Source: Desulfurispirillum indicum S5 (GTDB lineage Bacteria > Chrysiogenota > Chrysiogenetes > Chrysiogenales > Chrysiogenaceae). Taken from it: a stretch of 64,000 bases of DNA. The translations under genes and the position numbers were made by a program. Location of the stretch: the NCBI RefSeq assembly GCF_000177635.2, contig NC_014836.1, forward strand, positions 1,810,001 to 1,874,000, read 5' to 3'. Shown here one piece after another: positions 18,607 through 27,654 of this stretch (position 1 is the stretch's first letter; each line of letters starts with the position of its first letter). The notes beneath the pieces are model-generated. The model made no database searches and was not told the DNA's origin. It saw nothing but the letters and a program-made list of their open reading frames with translations.

Positions 18607-20571
18607 CTACAGCAGTGCTTCATTCGCCTCCTGGATAATTTCGATCTGCCGCCTCGCGATATACTCCTTCAGAGACTCCTGATTCTGACGATCGCACTGA
18701 AGCAGCAAGGCCACAATGCTCATGCGCCCAATACCCTCAACCCGCTGCAGGGTTCCCCGGGCCTGGATGGTTTCATATCCGGCCGCCCGGGCTCCGGTCA
18801 CCAGGGTCACTTCCACTTCCATGCCTTCACGCAGCCAGTCCGCCGCCATGGTATGGAAGGTGGCGGACTGCAGTGACAAGTCAAACAGGCGCTCCTGCAG
18901 GACATTCCCTTCCGACGCCACGATAATTTTCACGGTGTCAGGTACCTGCAGTCGGACATAGCGGCGCTGCCGGGTACGATTTTCCTTGAAGGAAAACTCC
19001 TTGAGGGTGACCCGCATCTGATCTTTATCGAAATCCCTCAACCGTGCCAGAACAGATTGCCCCAGCAGTTCGCTCTCAAGGTAGACTTTCTTCTCCAGCA
19101 GCAACGCGTAAAACTGTTTGCGGGGCAGTATCAGATCCACGCTGTCCACCCCCAGGCCAGCGATGGAAACACTGGCCTGGACGCACATCCCCTTGAGGCA
19201 ATTACTCAGATGCACCTGCTGCCGACGCTGGTGCACCTCGCGAAAACGCGCGAGGATCGACTCACTTTCGCGGATCGCCTCCAGATCCGAGCTCACCACC
19301 TCCATGCTGCGGGCATCGATAATCAGGTTCCGCCCCAGGGTCTGGCCATGGCGTAACGCCTCCAGGGCACTGCGGGCAAACGCCATCTCATCTTCACCCT
19401 CCACGGCCTCGGCGATACTGAAACTGCAGGTAATGCTGCCCACAAAGGGGAATTCGTGCTGCGCCACGATGCCACGCAAGCGGTGCACGAGATTCTGAAT
19501 AACGATGTGGTCACTGTTGGGAGCGATGATCATCAGCTCCTCATCGTCCCAACGCCCCAGAATATCAAAATTGCGGATATTTTCCTTCAGCAGGGTAGCC
19601 AGGCACAGCAGCACTTCATCGGAACACTCCTGTCCCAGGGAAACATCAATATCATCACGATAGTCCACCGCCAGCATCACCACCGACAGCGGCGAACGGT
19701 AACGCCGGGCATACTGAATCTCGCGGTTGAGCAGAAACGAACACTTGGCGCGGTTGTGCAGGCCCGTCAGCGGGTCGACGGTCGCCAGTTTTTCCAGCTC
19801 CTGCTGCTGGTGCTCCAGGTCTGTCATATCGGTCAGCGTGATAATGGAAATATTCTCCCCCATGGGGAACTTTTTGACCCGCATGACAAAGAACCGTTCC
19901 TGATGGGTACGGCTGTCCAGCATCTTGATCTTGCACGAACCATGGGCTTCCTGGTGCCAGTTCTCGGTCCGCGGAAAAAAGCACCCGTCCTCATCCAGGA
20001 AAAACGGGCGGATGCAGCTGTAATTCTGCGCCATCACCTGCAGGCTGGAGCACTGGAAGTAGTCCAGGGCTGCGCGGTTGGCACCGATAATGCTGCTGCG
20101 ATCCGCCACAACGATCAGGCTGTCCTGACTGTCGAGAATCTTCTGAATCAGCCGGATCTGCTGATGTTCCTTCTCGCGCAACAGCACATCGCGCATGGTG
20201 CGCCCGATACTCTCCAGCAACTTCTCGCGGCTGATGGGCTTCAGGACAAACTGGCTGACGCCGATATCAATCGCCTGAATCATCAGATCCGTCTCACTGT
20301 GGGCCGTGGTGAGAATAATATGGGCGTCGGGCTGAAGCCTGCGGATCTCGCGGCTCATCTGCAGGCCATCCATAACCGGCATCCGCACATCGCTGATCAC
20401 CATGTGCGGCTTGTGTTCCCGGAATAATTTCAGACCTGCCCGCCCATCTTCCGCCACATAGACTTTCTTGAAGCGTCGCTGCAGAAACTTGGCAATATTC
20501 TCGCGTACGCCTGGCTCATCCTCCACATAGAGTACCGTCAGCCGGGCAAGCCATTTTTCACTGTTATCCAT
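18607..20571 (-). CDS. Response regulator: REC, PAS, degenerate GGDEF and PilZ domains
   Basis: A 654-residue protein. REC spans residues 10-125, with the phosphoacceptor D61 in VISDVRMP and K111 in VLKPIS. A PAS-like segment follows (about 145-255). A diguanylate-cyclase domain begins VDPLTGLHNR (265-274), but the signature reads RWDDEEL at about 340-346 where GG(D/E)EF is expected. Both glycines are lost, so catalysis is unlikely. A C-terminal PilZ domain carries RQRRYVRL, the RxxxR c-di-GMP-binding motif. It probably acts as a c-di-GMP receptor or adaptor. It lies 99 bases downstream of the PAS kinase in the same direction, a likely two-component pair. Confidence 0.86.
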   Translation of the reverse strand: MDNSEKWLARLTVLYVEDEPGVRENIAKFLQRRFKKVYVAEDGRAGLKLFREHKPHMVISDVRMPVMDGLQMSREIRRLQPDAHIILTTAHSETDLMIQAIDIGVSQFVLKPISREKLLESIGRTMRDVLLREKEHQQIRLIQKILDSQDSLIVVADRSSIIGANRAALDYFQCSSLQVMAQNYSCIRPFFLDEDGCFFPRTENWHQEAHGSCKIKMLDSRTHQERFFVMRVKKFPMGENISIITLTDMTDLEHQQQELEKLATVDPLTGLHNRAKCSFLLNREIQYARRYRSPLSVVMLAVDYRDDIDVSLGQECSDEVLLCLATLLKENIRNFDILGRWDDEELMIIAPNSDHIVIQNLVHRLRGIVAQHEFPFVGSITCSFSIAEAVEGEDEMAFARSALEALRHGQTLGRNLIIDARSMEVVSSDLEAIRESESILARFREVHQRRQQVHLSNCLKGMCVQASVSIAGLGVDSVDLILPRKQFYALLLEKKVYLESELLGQSVLARLRDFDKDQMRVTLKEFSFKENRTRQRRYVRLQVPDTVKIIVASEGNVLQERLFDLSLQSATFHTMAADWLREGMEVEVTLVTGARAAGYETIQARGTLQRVEGIGRMSIVALLLQCDRQNQESLKEYIARRQIEIIQEANEALL

Positions 20572-20670
20572 GGAAAATCCTCCGGTTGATGGGGTGAATC
20601 AACCTGCCTCGGTGTACACACCCGAAGCAGAGCACAGGTCCGTGCGACTGTCCTGCGATAGCTGGCGGGC

Positions 20671-23448
20671 TCATTTGCGCAGGGTGATCATGAACATGGC
20701 ACCCTCCCGGGTATTCGCCACACTCAGTGTCCCGCCCATATTTTTTTCGATGATTTCCTTGGCCATATAGAGGCCGATTCCGGTGCCATGTCCAGGGCCC
20801 TTGGTGCTGAAGTACGGCTCAAAAACCCGGTCGATGGGGTCCGTGGAAATACCGCCCGCATTGTCTTCGATACTCAGCATACACTCGGCATCCCGTCCCT
20901 CAATCCTCACGCGGATGGCGGGATGCGCAACGTGCCTTTCAACCAGCACATCCCTGGCATTATTGATGATATTGATCAGCACCTGAGCGTACTCATTGGG
21001 ATATCCGGAAACCCGGCCATGCTGACAGGGGAGGTGCTCTATGCTGACCGTTATGCCATGAGTTTTCAGGCTGGCATCGATCAAAGCCAGGGAGCGCTTC
21101 AGCACCCCTTCCGGGCAGAAGGGCACCTTCTCGCGATCGGGCTTGAAGAAGTTGCGGAAGTCGTCGATGGTGCGTGACATGTAATCGATGGCCTCCATGG
21201 ACTTACTCACCATGCTGTCAAAATACGCATCGGTGAGTTCGCCGAATTCGCGGGCGTCCTGAATCTCCTCCAGGGTGGTGGACAGCGAGGTGAGGGGCTG
21301 GCGCCACTGGTGGGCAATATTGCCGATCATCTCGCCCATGGCAGCCTGACGTGACTGGATCAGCAGCAGCTTGTCCTTTTCCCGCAGCCGTTCCTCGGCG
21401 CGGAAGCGCTCGCTGATGTCATAACAGGTGCCGATAAACCCAGCGAAAACATCATCGAGGTCGTAGATGGGCCGTCCAACGTCGAGAATTTCCCGGTATT
21501 CGCCGCTGTGGTGGCGCAGCCGGTATTCCAGTTCAAAGTTTTCCCGGGCATGGAAGGCCTTCCAGAAAGCCTCGGTGTAGCGGTCGTAGTCATCGGGGTG
21601 AATGAGCTGATTGATGTTGCCCTCAAAGGGAGTACTGACGTCGGTGGGAATAAACGCCAGCCAGGTGCTGTTGAAGTAGTCGTAGTGGCCCGCAGGCCCA
21701 GTACGCCAGACCATGGTGGGAAAGTTGTCCAGCAGCGAGAGGAAAAAGCTGTGGGAGCGTCTGATGCCGTCCTCGTTGCGCTTGCGGGCGGTGATATCAC
21801 GACACACCGCCAGCACCGTATCAAAGCACAGTGCCGTCTCAGAATCGAAGACGATGTCACACTCCAGATCGATTTCCGGCGTAATCTGGCACTCAAAGTA
21901 CTGCAACTCCACCATGCCCATATAGCTGAACTCAATGACTTTGGGAATGCCACTGGTAAAAACATCCTCGATGGAAAGACGCAGCAGCTTCTCGATATCA
22001 TCGGCGAAGCTGATCTGCTGCAGGGTCTTTCCGCTGAAATCCTCTCGGGCAAAACCCGTTGTCATTTCAAAGGCGATATTGGCAAAGAGAATGCGCCCGT
22101 CGCGGTCAAAGCGGAGAACCAGATCCTGGGTGTTTTCCACCAGCGCGCGGAACTGCTTTTCCTGCAGAGCCAGCAGGTGGCGGGACTGCTCCTGAGTGGT
22201 GACATCGCGAACCACCGCCAGATAACCGCAGCTGCCACTGGCACTGCCGCGCATCTGGCTTACCAGCGCCAGGTAGTGGCGTTTCTGACCATGGAGGTCA
22301 AGGCTGTAGGAAAACTGACTGGGAAGGCCGGTGGCATTGACCTCATCCAGGGCCTGCTCCAGCTTGCAGGATACTGCCGCTGGGAGAACCGACTGAAAGT
22401 GTTTCCCCAGGAACTTTTTCGGCGAGCTGAGCAACGACTCGGGATCGGGAGCATGAAAGCTGCGGATGCGTCCATCCTGGTCAAAGACAAAGAGAATATC
22501 CTGCATGGATGCCACCAGCGAGGAGAGTTCCGTCTCCCGCTCCTGCAGGTTGCTCTCCGCCCGCTTCCGCAGCTTGCGAAAGTGCATCAGCAAGTTAATG
22601 ATGACAAACTGGCCGACGACCAGAACGCCAAGGACGATGATAAACAGCGTCGCCTGGTGCTGCTGACGATCCAGGGTCCGTGTGTGTTCCGTGATATCGT
22701 TGATCACGCCGGTGAGCACGTTGGTAAAGGGATCATAACTGGCAAAGATGCGCACGAAAGCGCTTTTGCCATCAGCCCGGGTAATTTGCAGCGTCTGTTC
22801 ACTGCGCATACCAAATTCCAGCAGGTTCTGGTGAAAGTGGTCCAGGGTGATGCGATCCTCGGGCACCACCATGGCGTGAAGTTCGTCATAGGAGATCTGC
22901 TGGTCCCCAATGCCCAGTATGGCCGCCGCCCCCTCGGTGAGGAAAATCCGCATGGAGTTTCGATCCAGTGTCCAGTGCCCGAATCCCGCAATCTGCTCGG
23001 CAAAGCGATCCTGGGTGTAGACTCGATCCAGCAGGTAGATCAGGTCACTGCCAGCGGAGAGATCCCTGACCGTCGAAAGCCGAACCTTTCGGCCCTGTCG
23101 CTCAAACAGCCAGGTAAAAACCTCCACCTGCCGGATTTCCCCCGAAGCCAGGCGGTGTTGAAAGTGCGCATACTGCGTAGGTGCCTCACGATGCAGCTGC
23201 AGTGCCCGCTGCGCCGAGGCATCGGGCAGAATATTGATCTGTCCCATGTGCATCCGGCGCAGGGTATCAATATCATAACCGTAGAAATCCACAGCCGCCT
23301 GATTGGCATCCAGAATAGTGCGCGTCTGTTCATCAATCAGCAGCATGACCGAACCATGCTTGAGGAAAGCACCATAGGTGAAGAGCTCTTCGCCTGAGGC
23401 CACAGACAACGACATGCAGAGCACGATACAGATCAAAGGTATACGCAT
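20671..23448 (-). CDS. Hybrid-input PAS histidine kinase
   Basis: A 925-residue kinase. A signal peptide (about residues 1-19) precedes a periplasmic PAS-containing region, one membrane segment (about 265-290, LFIIVLGVLVVG), and at least three further PAS domains. The transmitter domain has GNIAHQWRQPL with H713 as phosphoacceptor, then INNARD (N box), EDNAGGI and GTGIGLYMAK (G boxes). This HQWRQPL type is common in epsilon- and deltaproteobacteria and in Chrysiogenetes. The protein lacks a receiver domain; the REC-GGDEF-PilZ protein downstream is the probable partner. The start is supported by a GAGAGG site. Confidence 0.9.
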   Translation of the reverse strand: MRIPLICIVLCMSLSVASGEELFTYGAFLKHGSVMLLIDEQTRTILDANQAAVDFYGYDIDTLRRMHMGQINILPDASAQRALQLHREAPTQYAHFQHRLASGEIRQVEVFTWLFERQGRKVRLSTVRDLSAGSDLIYLLDRVYTQDRFAEQIAGFGHWTLDRNSMRIFLTEGAAAILGIGDQQISYDELHAMVVPEDRITLDHFHQNLLEFGMRSEQTLQITRADGKSAFVRIFASYDPFTNVLTGVINDITEHTRTLDRQQHQATLFIIVLGVLVVGQFVIINLLMHFRKLRKRAESNLQERETELSSLVASMQDILFVFDQDGRIRSFHAPDPESLLSSPKKFLGKHFQSVLPAAVSCKLEQALDEVNATGLPSQFSYSLDLHGQKRHYLALVSQMRGSASGSCGYLAVVRDVTTQEQSRHLLALQEKQFRALVENTQDLVLRFDRDGRILFANIAFEMTTGFAREDFSGKTLQQISFADDIEKLLRLSIEDVFTSGIPKVIEFSYMGMVELQYFECQITPEIDLECDIVFDSETALCFDTVLAVCRDITARKRNEDGIRRSHSFFLSLLDNFPTMVWRTGPAGHYDYFNSTWLAFIPTDVSTPFEGNINQLIHPDDYDRYTEAFWKAFHARENFELEYRLRHHSGEYREILDVGRPIYDLDDVFAGFIGTCYDISERFRAEERLREKDKLLLIQSRQAAMGEMIGNIAHQWRQPLTSLSTTLEEIQDAREFGELTDAYFDSMVSKSMEAIDYMSRTIDDFRNFFKPDREKVPFCPEGVLKRSLALIDASLKTHGITVSIEHLPCQHGRVSGYPNEYAQVLINIINNARDVLVERHVAHPAIRVRIEGRDAECMLSIEDNAGGISTDPIDRVFEPYFSTKGPGHGTGIGLYMAKEIIEKNMGGTLSVANTREGAMFMITLRK

Positions 23449-23730
23449 GATCCTCTCACCACTTTCATTTTCAGTGAGCCCGAACCTGTGTTGTACCTGT
23501 TCCGAGAAAGTCTCTGCAATATCTTTTTATCAACTTATTCCATGGCAAATTACCCATTCTTTACCCATGCTTCCAGTAGGAATGCAGAATATATTCAGCG
23601 TACCGTTTTCCAGGCCATTCAGGCATGCAGCCATTTTTTCATTTTCCCCGTGCCATTCCCCGCCTGGTGTGCGAGAATTTCCGGAACTCCTCACGATGGC
23701 AACAGCTTGCTGAAATACTTAAAAAATACG

Positions 23731-23850
23731 CAGGCAATTGAAAAATGCTCAGGTGCAAGGCGCTCGCGGAGCGTGGAATGAAGCGTACTTCCCGTACGTT
23801 GCAATGACGCGCGACGGCGGGCAACACCGCAGATGAGGGTTTTTCAGCAG
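23731..23850 (+). repeat. Dispersed 120-bp repeat, family A, copy 1
   Basis: Runs from CAGGCAATTG to TTTTTCAGCAG and matches an inverted copy at 40625-40743, with conserved ends and a hairpin-like centre (GCGTACTTCCCGTACG). It fills part of the 515-base gap 23449-23963, in which I see no gene. Confidence 0.8.
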
Positions 23851-23963
23851 CCTGCTGAACCTTTTCCCGCCATTCCGGGAGCACACCAAGTGGCCGGGGA
23901 AGTTCATGGATACGCTTACGAATGGCATCACACCTCCAACACTCAAGAGTACCGGAAAGCACC

Positions 23964-24452
23964 ATGCGGAAACTGAGCCAAGCCATCTGCCTCAAGCCAG
24001 CCGAGGCCCTTATCGGTGAACATCCTCAGACCATCTACACCATCCTTGGCTCCTGCGTCTGCGTGATCATGCACAGCCCACGCCTGAAGATCACCGGCAT
24101 CACCCATGCCCTGATGCCCTCCATCGGCCAGGCCAGCACCACCACTCCCCTGAAGTACGCCGATGGCTGTGTGCGCTTTCTCCATGACGCCTTCCGCTCC
24201 CGTGGCGTCAAACCCCACGAACTCACCGTCAGCGTCTTTGGCGGCAGCCGTATGGCAAACCAGCCAAGGCGTCACGCCTGGATAAGCGTCGGAGAGCTCA
24301 ATGTGGAAGTTACCCTCACCCTGCTGCGCGAACTTGGCTACCCCATCAGCCACCAGGAAACCGGAGGCATCAATGGCCGTAAAGTCTTCATCAACTGCGC
24401 CAGCGGAGAGGTTCTGCTCAAACGCCTGCCCACGCTTCCCGAGTGCCTGTGA
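23964..24452 (+). CDS. cheD: Chemoreceptor glutamine deamidase CheD
   Basis: A 162-residue protein read from the ATG at 23964; an in-frame start at 23922 lacks support. TILGSCVCV gives T26 and the catalytic C31, and GITHALMP gives H48, the Cys-His-Thr triad of CheD. VFGGSRM and NGRKVFIN are further family motifs. CheD deamidates receptor glutamines and interacts with CheC in some species. There are no che genes next to it here, so it is an orphan. It lies downstream of the kinase's promoter region in the opposite direction. Confidence 0.94.
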   Translation: MRKLSQAICLKPAEALIGEHPQTIYTILGSCVCVIMHSPRLKITGITHALMPSIGQASTTTPLKYADGCVRFLHDAFRSRGVKPHELTVSVFGGSRMANQPRRHAWISVGELNVEVTLTLLRELGYPISHQETGGINGRKVFINCASGEVLLKRLPTLPECL

Positions 24453-24502
24453 CAGGAGAGTTGCCGATGCAGACACTTTTCTTCCGCCCCCGCTGAATGG
24501 CT

Positions 24503-24531
24503 TTGACAGTAACGCCCGCTTTCGGTAAAAG
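24503..24531 (+). promoter_or_regulatory. Sigma70-like promoter of the cobalamin operon
   Basis: TTGACA at 24503-24508, a 17-base spacer and TAAAAG at 24526-24531 (4 of 6 -10 matches). The predicted transcription start is at about 24538, directly before the riboswitch. Confidence 0.65.
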
Positions 24532-24544
24532 AAACAGCAACAGA

Positions 24545-24715
24545 TTCCGGTGTCTGGCACTGCCCGTGTCAGATGAAAAGGGAAGCGGGGTGCAACTCCC
24601 CCACGGACCCGCCACTGTGAGCGACGACGACGGATCACTTTGCCACTGGCCTCTCAGGTTGGGAAGGCGATCGGGAGGATGAATCGCAAGTCAGGAGACC
24701 TGCCGGAATCACACA
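24545..24715 (+). promoter_or_regulatory. Cobalamin riboswitch
   Basis: The conserved core is recognisable: GATGAAAAGGGAAGC, then GGTGCAACTCCCCC, CGGACCCGCCACTGTGA, a GGGAAGGCG segment and the B12 box GCAAGTCAGGAGACCTGCC at 24686-24704. In this family, binding of a B12 coenzyme switches downstream expression off. The genes that follow make cobalamin, as expected. A terminator-like hairpin at 24808-24855 is the probable expression platform. Confidence 0.95.
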
Positions 24716-24807
24716 GGCCTGCACGGCAGACCTGTGTACTCAACCCTTCCCGGGTATGGAAGGTGGGTGCCGGTTCGGACATTTTCGGGTTTTGCTCGCA
24801 ACGTGTA

Positions 24808-24855
24808 CCTCCTGTGTTCCCCTGCTTGCCCGGGATACAACGCAGGAGGCTTTTT
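24808..24855 (+). terminator. Expression-platform terminator of the cobalamin riboswitch
   Basis: CCTCCTGTG (24808-24816) pairs with CGCAGGAGG (24841-24849), with one G-T wobble, followed by C and five T bases. The 3' arm is also a strong ribosome-binding sequence for an ATG at 24857, so the hairpin could act on transcription, translation or both. Confidence 0.6.
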
Positions 24856-24856
24856 C

Positions 24857-24973
24857 ATGCCAGCTTTTTTTGCTTGTATCCCGCTGTCAGTCTTACCATG
24901 GCAGCGGATGTTTCCCCCGAATTCCCCTGGTGCCGCCCGAACCGTCACGGACACCACGGGAGGCAACCCGTGA
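24857..24973 (+). CDS. Possible 38-residue leader or small protein upstream of cobT
   Basis: An ATG sits 8 bases after the AGGAGG in the riboswitch hairpin. The frame runs 38 codons and its TGA overlaps the cobT start (TGATG), the geometry of translational coupling. The peptide begins MPAFFACIPLSVLPW and is otherwise Pro/Thr rich. I recognise no family, and it is not a CbtB-type protein. It may be translated only to couple cobT to the riboswitch, or the match could be accidental. Confidence 0.4.
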   Translation: MPAFFACIPLSVLPWQRMFPPNSPGAARTVTDTTGGNP

Positions 24974-26034
24974 TGAAGCCCATCATCGACACCATCACCG
25001 CCCCCAGCGCCGAAATCCGCGCTGCCGCCCAGGCCCGCATTGACAGCCTGGCCAAACCCCTGGGCAGCCTGGGCAGGCTGGAATCCATCGCCGCCCAGGT
25101 GGCCGCCATCAGTGGCACCATCACCCCCGCCCCCCGCAGGAAGTGCACCATCGTCATGTCCGCTGACCACGGCATCGTGGAAGAGGGCATCGCCTGCGCT
25201 CCCCAGGAAGTCACCGCCATTCAGACCATCAACATGCTCAAAAACCTGACGGGCATCTGCGTGCTCAGCAACGCCAATGGAGCCGATGTGCGCGTGGTGG
25301 ATATCGGCATCAAACCCAACATATCCCACCCCGGCCTGATTGCGCGCAAAGTGCGCCCCGGCACCGCCAACTTCGCCAAAGAAGCGGCCATGGAGCGCCA
25401 CGAGGCCGAACAGGCCGTCCTCACCGGCATCCAGGTGGTTCAGGAGCTGGCACACGAAGGCTATAACCTGATCGGCACCGGCGAAATGGGCATCGGCAAC
25501 ACCAGCTGCAGCAGCGCCATCTTCATGGCCCTGACCGGAGCCAGCGCCGACGAGGCCGTGGGCAAAGGGGGCGGCATCACCGACGAAGCGCTGGCCCGCA
25601 AAAAACAGGTCATCAGCGCCGCCCTGGCCCTGCACCAGCCGGACCCCGCCGACCCCCTGGATGTACTGTCCAAAGTGGGCGGACTGGACGTGGCGGGCAT
25701 GGTGGGCTGCTTTCTGGGCGCTGCCCACAGTAAAGTCCCCGTGGTGATCGACGGCTTTATCTCCGCCGCCGCCGCCCTGGTGGCCTGCCGCCTCAATCCG
25801 CTGGTGCGGGAGTACCTGATCCCCTCCCACCGCTCGGCGGAGCCCGGCTACGTCCGCATTATGGCGGAACTGCAGCTGGAACCCCTGCTGCACCTGGATA
25901 TGCGCCTGGGCGAAGGCACCGGCTGCCCCCTGGCCTTCGGCATTGTGGATGCGGCCCTCAGTATGCTGAGCACCATGGCCACCTTCGATGAAGCCATGAT
26001 CAACCGCGACTACCTGGTGGATATACGACCATGA
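24973..26034 (+). CDS. cobT: Nicotinate-nucleotide--dimethylbenzimidazole phosphoribosyltransferase
   Basis: A 353-residue protein from the ATG at 24973 (GGGAGG upstream). It converts dimethylbenzimidazole and nicotinate mononucleotide to alpha-ribazole phosphate, the lower ligand of cobalamin. Motifs visible are SLAKPLGSLGRLE at the start, MSADHGIVEEG, GEMGIGNTSCSSA and the C-terminal RLGEGTG, whose Glu is the catalytic base. First structural gene behind the riboswitch. It overlaps cbiK by 4 bases (ATGA). Confidence 0.96.
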   Translation: MKPIIDTITAPSAEIRAAAQARIDSLAKPLGSLGRLESIAAQVAAISGTITPAPRRKCTIVMSADHGIVEEGIACAPQEVTAIQTINMLKNLTGICVLSNANGADVRVVDIGIKPNISHPGLIARKVRPGTANFAKEAAMERHEAEQAVLTGIQVVQELAHEGYNLIGTGEMGIGNTSCSSAIFMALTGASADEAVGKGGGITDEALARKKQVISAALALHQPDPADPLDVLSKVGGLDVAGMVGCFLGAAHSKVPVVIDGFISAAAALVACRLNPLVREYLIPSHRSAEPGYVRIMAELQLEPLLHLDMRLGEGTGCPLAFGIVDAALSMLSTMATFDEAMINRDYLVDIRP

Positions 26035-26942
26035 AACACCCCGAATCCGTTCCCCAAAGCGCCATTGTACTGGCGGCCTTCGGCACCACCTACCCCGCCA
26101 CCCTGGAACCCATCCTGGCCATGCTGCGGGACATCGAGCAGCGCTATCCCGGCATCCCCGTCCGCCTGGCCTTCACCTCCAACTTCATCCGCCGCAAGTG
26201 GCATGAGCGCGCCGCCGACGCGGCATATCGCCGTGACCACCCGAACATTCCCCAGCAGATCTTTGCCGTCAAAAACGTGCTGGGCGCCATGGCCGATCTG
26301 CAGCATGAAGGCTGCCGCAACATCGTGGTGCAGCCCGTGCTGATCGTCGATGGCGAGGAATACCGCGACCTGGTGGCCTGCGTGGAAGCCCTGGGCGCCA
26401 TCAGGGCCCATAAACCCCACCTGCAGCCCTTCGCCAAAGTCGCCATCGGCAAGCCCCTGCTGGGCTCCTTTCACCACCGTGAGCAGCTTGACGCCCTGGT
26501 AGCGGCCCTCAAACCCGATATCGACGCCGCCCGCGCCGCCGGAGCCGCCCTGGTCTACATGGGCCACGGCAACGAACACATGGCCCAGGGCGCCTACTAC
26601 GAGCTGGAAATTCTGCTGCGCCGCCAGTATGGCATCCCCGTCTGCATTGGCCTGGTGGAAGGCCTGCCCGACTTTGAAACCGTACAGGAAAAGCTGGTCG
26701 CCGCCGGAGCGCGCTCCGTGCTCCTGAAACCCCTGATGTACGTGGCCGGAGACCACGCCCGCAACGACATGGCCGGCGACGAAGAGGACTCGTGGCTCAC
26801 CATGCTTCAGGGCGACGGCTATACCGTGACCACGGTGCTGGAGGGCCTGGGACAGAACCCCGCCGTGCGCCGCATCTTCCTGGATTGCCTGGAGCAGGCC
26901 GCGCAGGAAGCCGGAATCGCACTGGAGGGCACCCATGGGTGA
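26031..26942 (+). CDS. cbiK: Sirohydrochlorin cobaltochelatase CbiK
   Basis: A 303-residue class II chelatase that inserts cobalt into sirohydrochlorin, the entry to the cobalt-early pathway. Candidate metal-binding residues are H179 and H183 in MGHGNEH and H242 in VAGDHARNDM. ILAAFGTT-like IVLAAFGTTYP near the start and AGDEEDSW are CbiK signatures. There is no N-terminal signal peptide, unlike the periplasmic CbiK variants of some sulfate reducers, so it is cytoplasmic. It overlaps cobA by 8 bases. Confidence 0.94.
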   Translation: MKHPESVPQSAIVLAAFGTTYPATLEPILAMLRDIEQRYPGIPVRLAFTSNFIRRKWHERAADAAYRRDHPNIPQQIFAVKNVLGAMADLQHEGCRNIVVQPVLIVDGEEYRDLVACVEALGAIRAHKPHLQPFAKVAIGKPLLGSFHHREQLDALVAALKPDIDAARAAGAALVYMGHGNEHMAQGAYYELEILLRRQYGIPVCIGLVEGLPDFETVQEKLVAAGARSVLLKPLMYVAGDHARNDMAGDEEDSWLTMLQGDGYTVTTVLEGLGQNPAVRRIFLDCLEQAAQEAGIALEGTHG

Positions 26943-27654
26943 ACTCATCATCGTGGGCGCCGGTCTGGGCGGCCAGTCCATAACCCTTGCCGGCATCGAA
27001 GCCATTCGCAACGCCGAAGTGGTCCTCTACGACCGGCTTATCCATCCCGACATCCAGCAGTACATCGCCTGCGAAGGCCGGGATGTGGGCAAGCGGCCCT
27101 ACCACGCCCACTGCATGACCCAGGCCCAGATCAACGCCATGATCGTGGATGAACTGCAGCAGGGCAAGCGCGTCGTGCGCCTCAAGGGCGGCGACACCTC
27201 CGTCTTCGCCCGCACCATCGAAGAGGTGGAAGCCGCCCGCGCCGTGGGTGCCCGCGTCACCATCATTCCCGGCGTCACCTCGGCCTCATCCCTGGCCGCC
27301 AGAGTGCAGAGCGCCCTGACCGACCGGCGCAGCGTGCCGGGAGTGGTCTTCATCACCGGTCACACCAAGGCCGACACTCTGGAAACCAGCTACCGCTGGG
27401 ACGCCCTGTGCGCCCTGGGCTTTACCATTGTCGTCTACATGGGCGTCAAAAACATACCCACCATCCGCCAGCAGCTGCTGTCACACGGCATGGCCCCCTC
27501 CACGCCCATCCTGATCGGCCAGAGCCTGGAAACCGCACAGGAACGCATCTTCACCACCACCCTGGACGACGTGCTCACCTGCATCGACAGCCAGCGCGTC
27601 AGCCACCCGGCCACCATCATCATCGGTGATGTGGCCATGTTTTCGGCACTCTAG
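26935..27654 (+). CDS. cobA: Uroporphyrinogen-III C-methyltransferase
   Basis: A 239-residue SAM-dependent methyltransferase making precorrin-2 from uroporphyrinogen III. GAGLGG near residue 8, VVLYDRLIH, RLKGGDTSVFAR (about 82-93) and IIPGVTSASS (about 109-118) are diagnostic. It is the stand-alone CobA form, not fused to a CysG dehydrogenase domain; the dehydrogenase function is encoded separately at 34438. Its stop abuts the cobO start. Confidence 0.94.
   Translation: MGELIIVGAGLGGQSITLAGIEAIRNAEVVLYDRLIHPDIQQYIACEGRDVGKRPYHAHCMTQAQINAMIVDELQQGKRVVRLKGGDTSVFARTIEEVEAARAVGARVTIIPGVTSASSLAARVQSALTDRRSVPGVVFITGHTKADTLETSYRWDALCALGFTIVVYMGVKNIPTIRQQLLSHGMAPSTPILIGQSLETAQERIFTTTLDDVLTCIDSQRVSHPATIIIGDVAMFSAL

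Noticed and set aside
24709-25893. 394-codon minus-strand frame opposite cobT
   Set aside because: Gly/His-rich mirror of a high-GC gene; it would also run antisense through the riboswitch.
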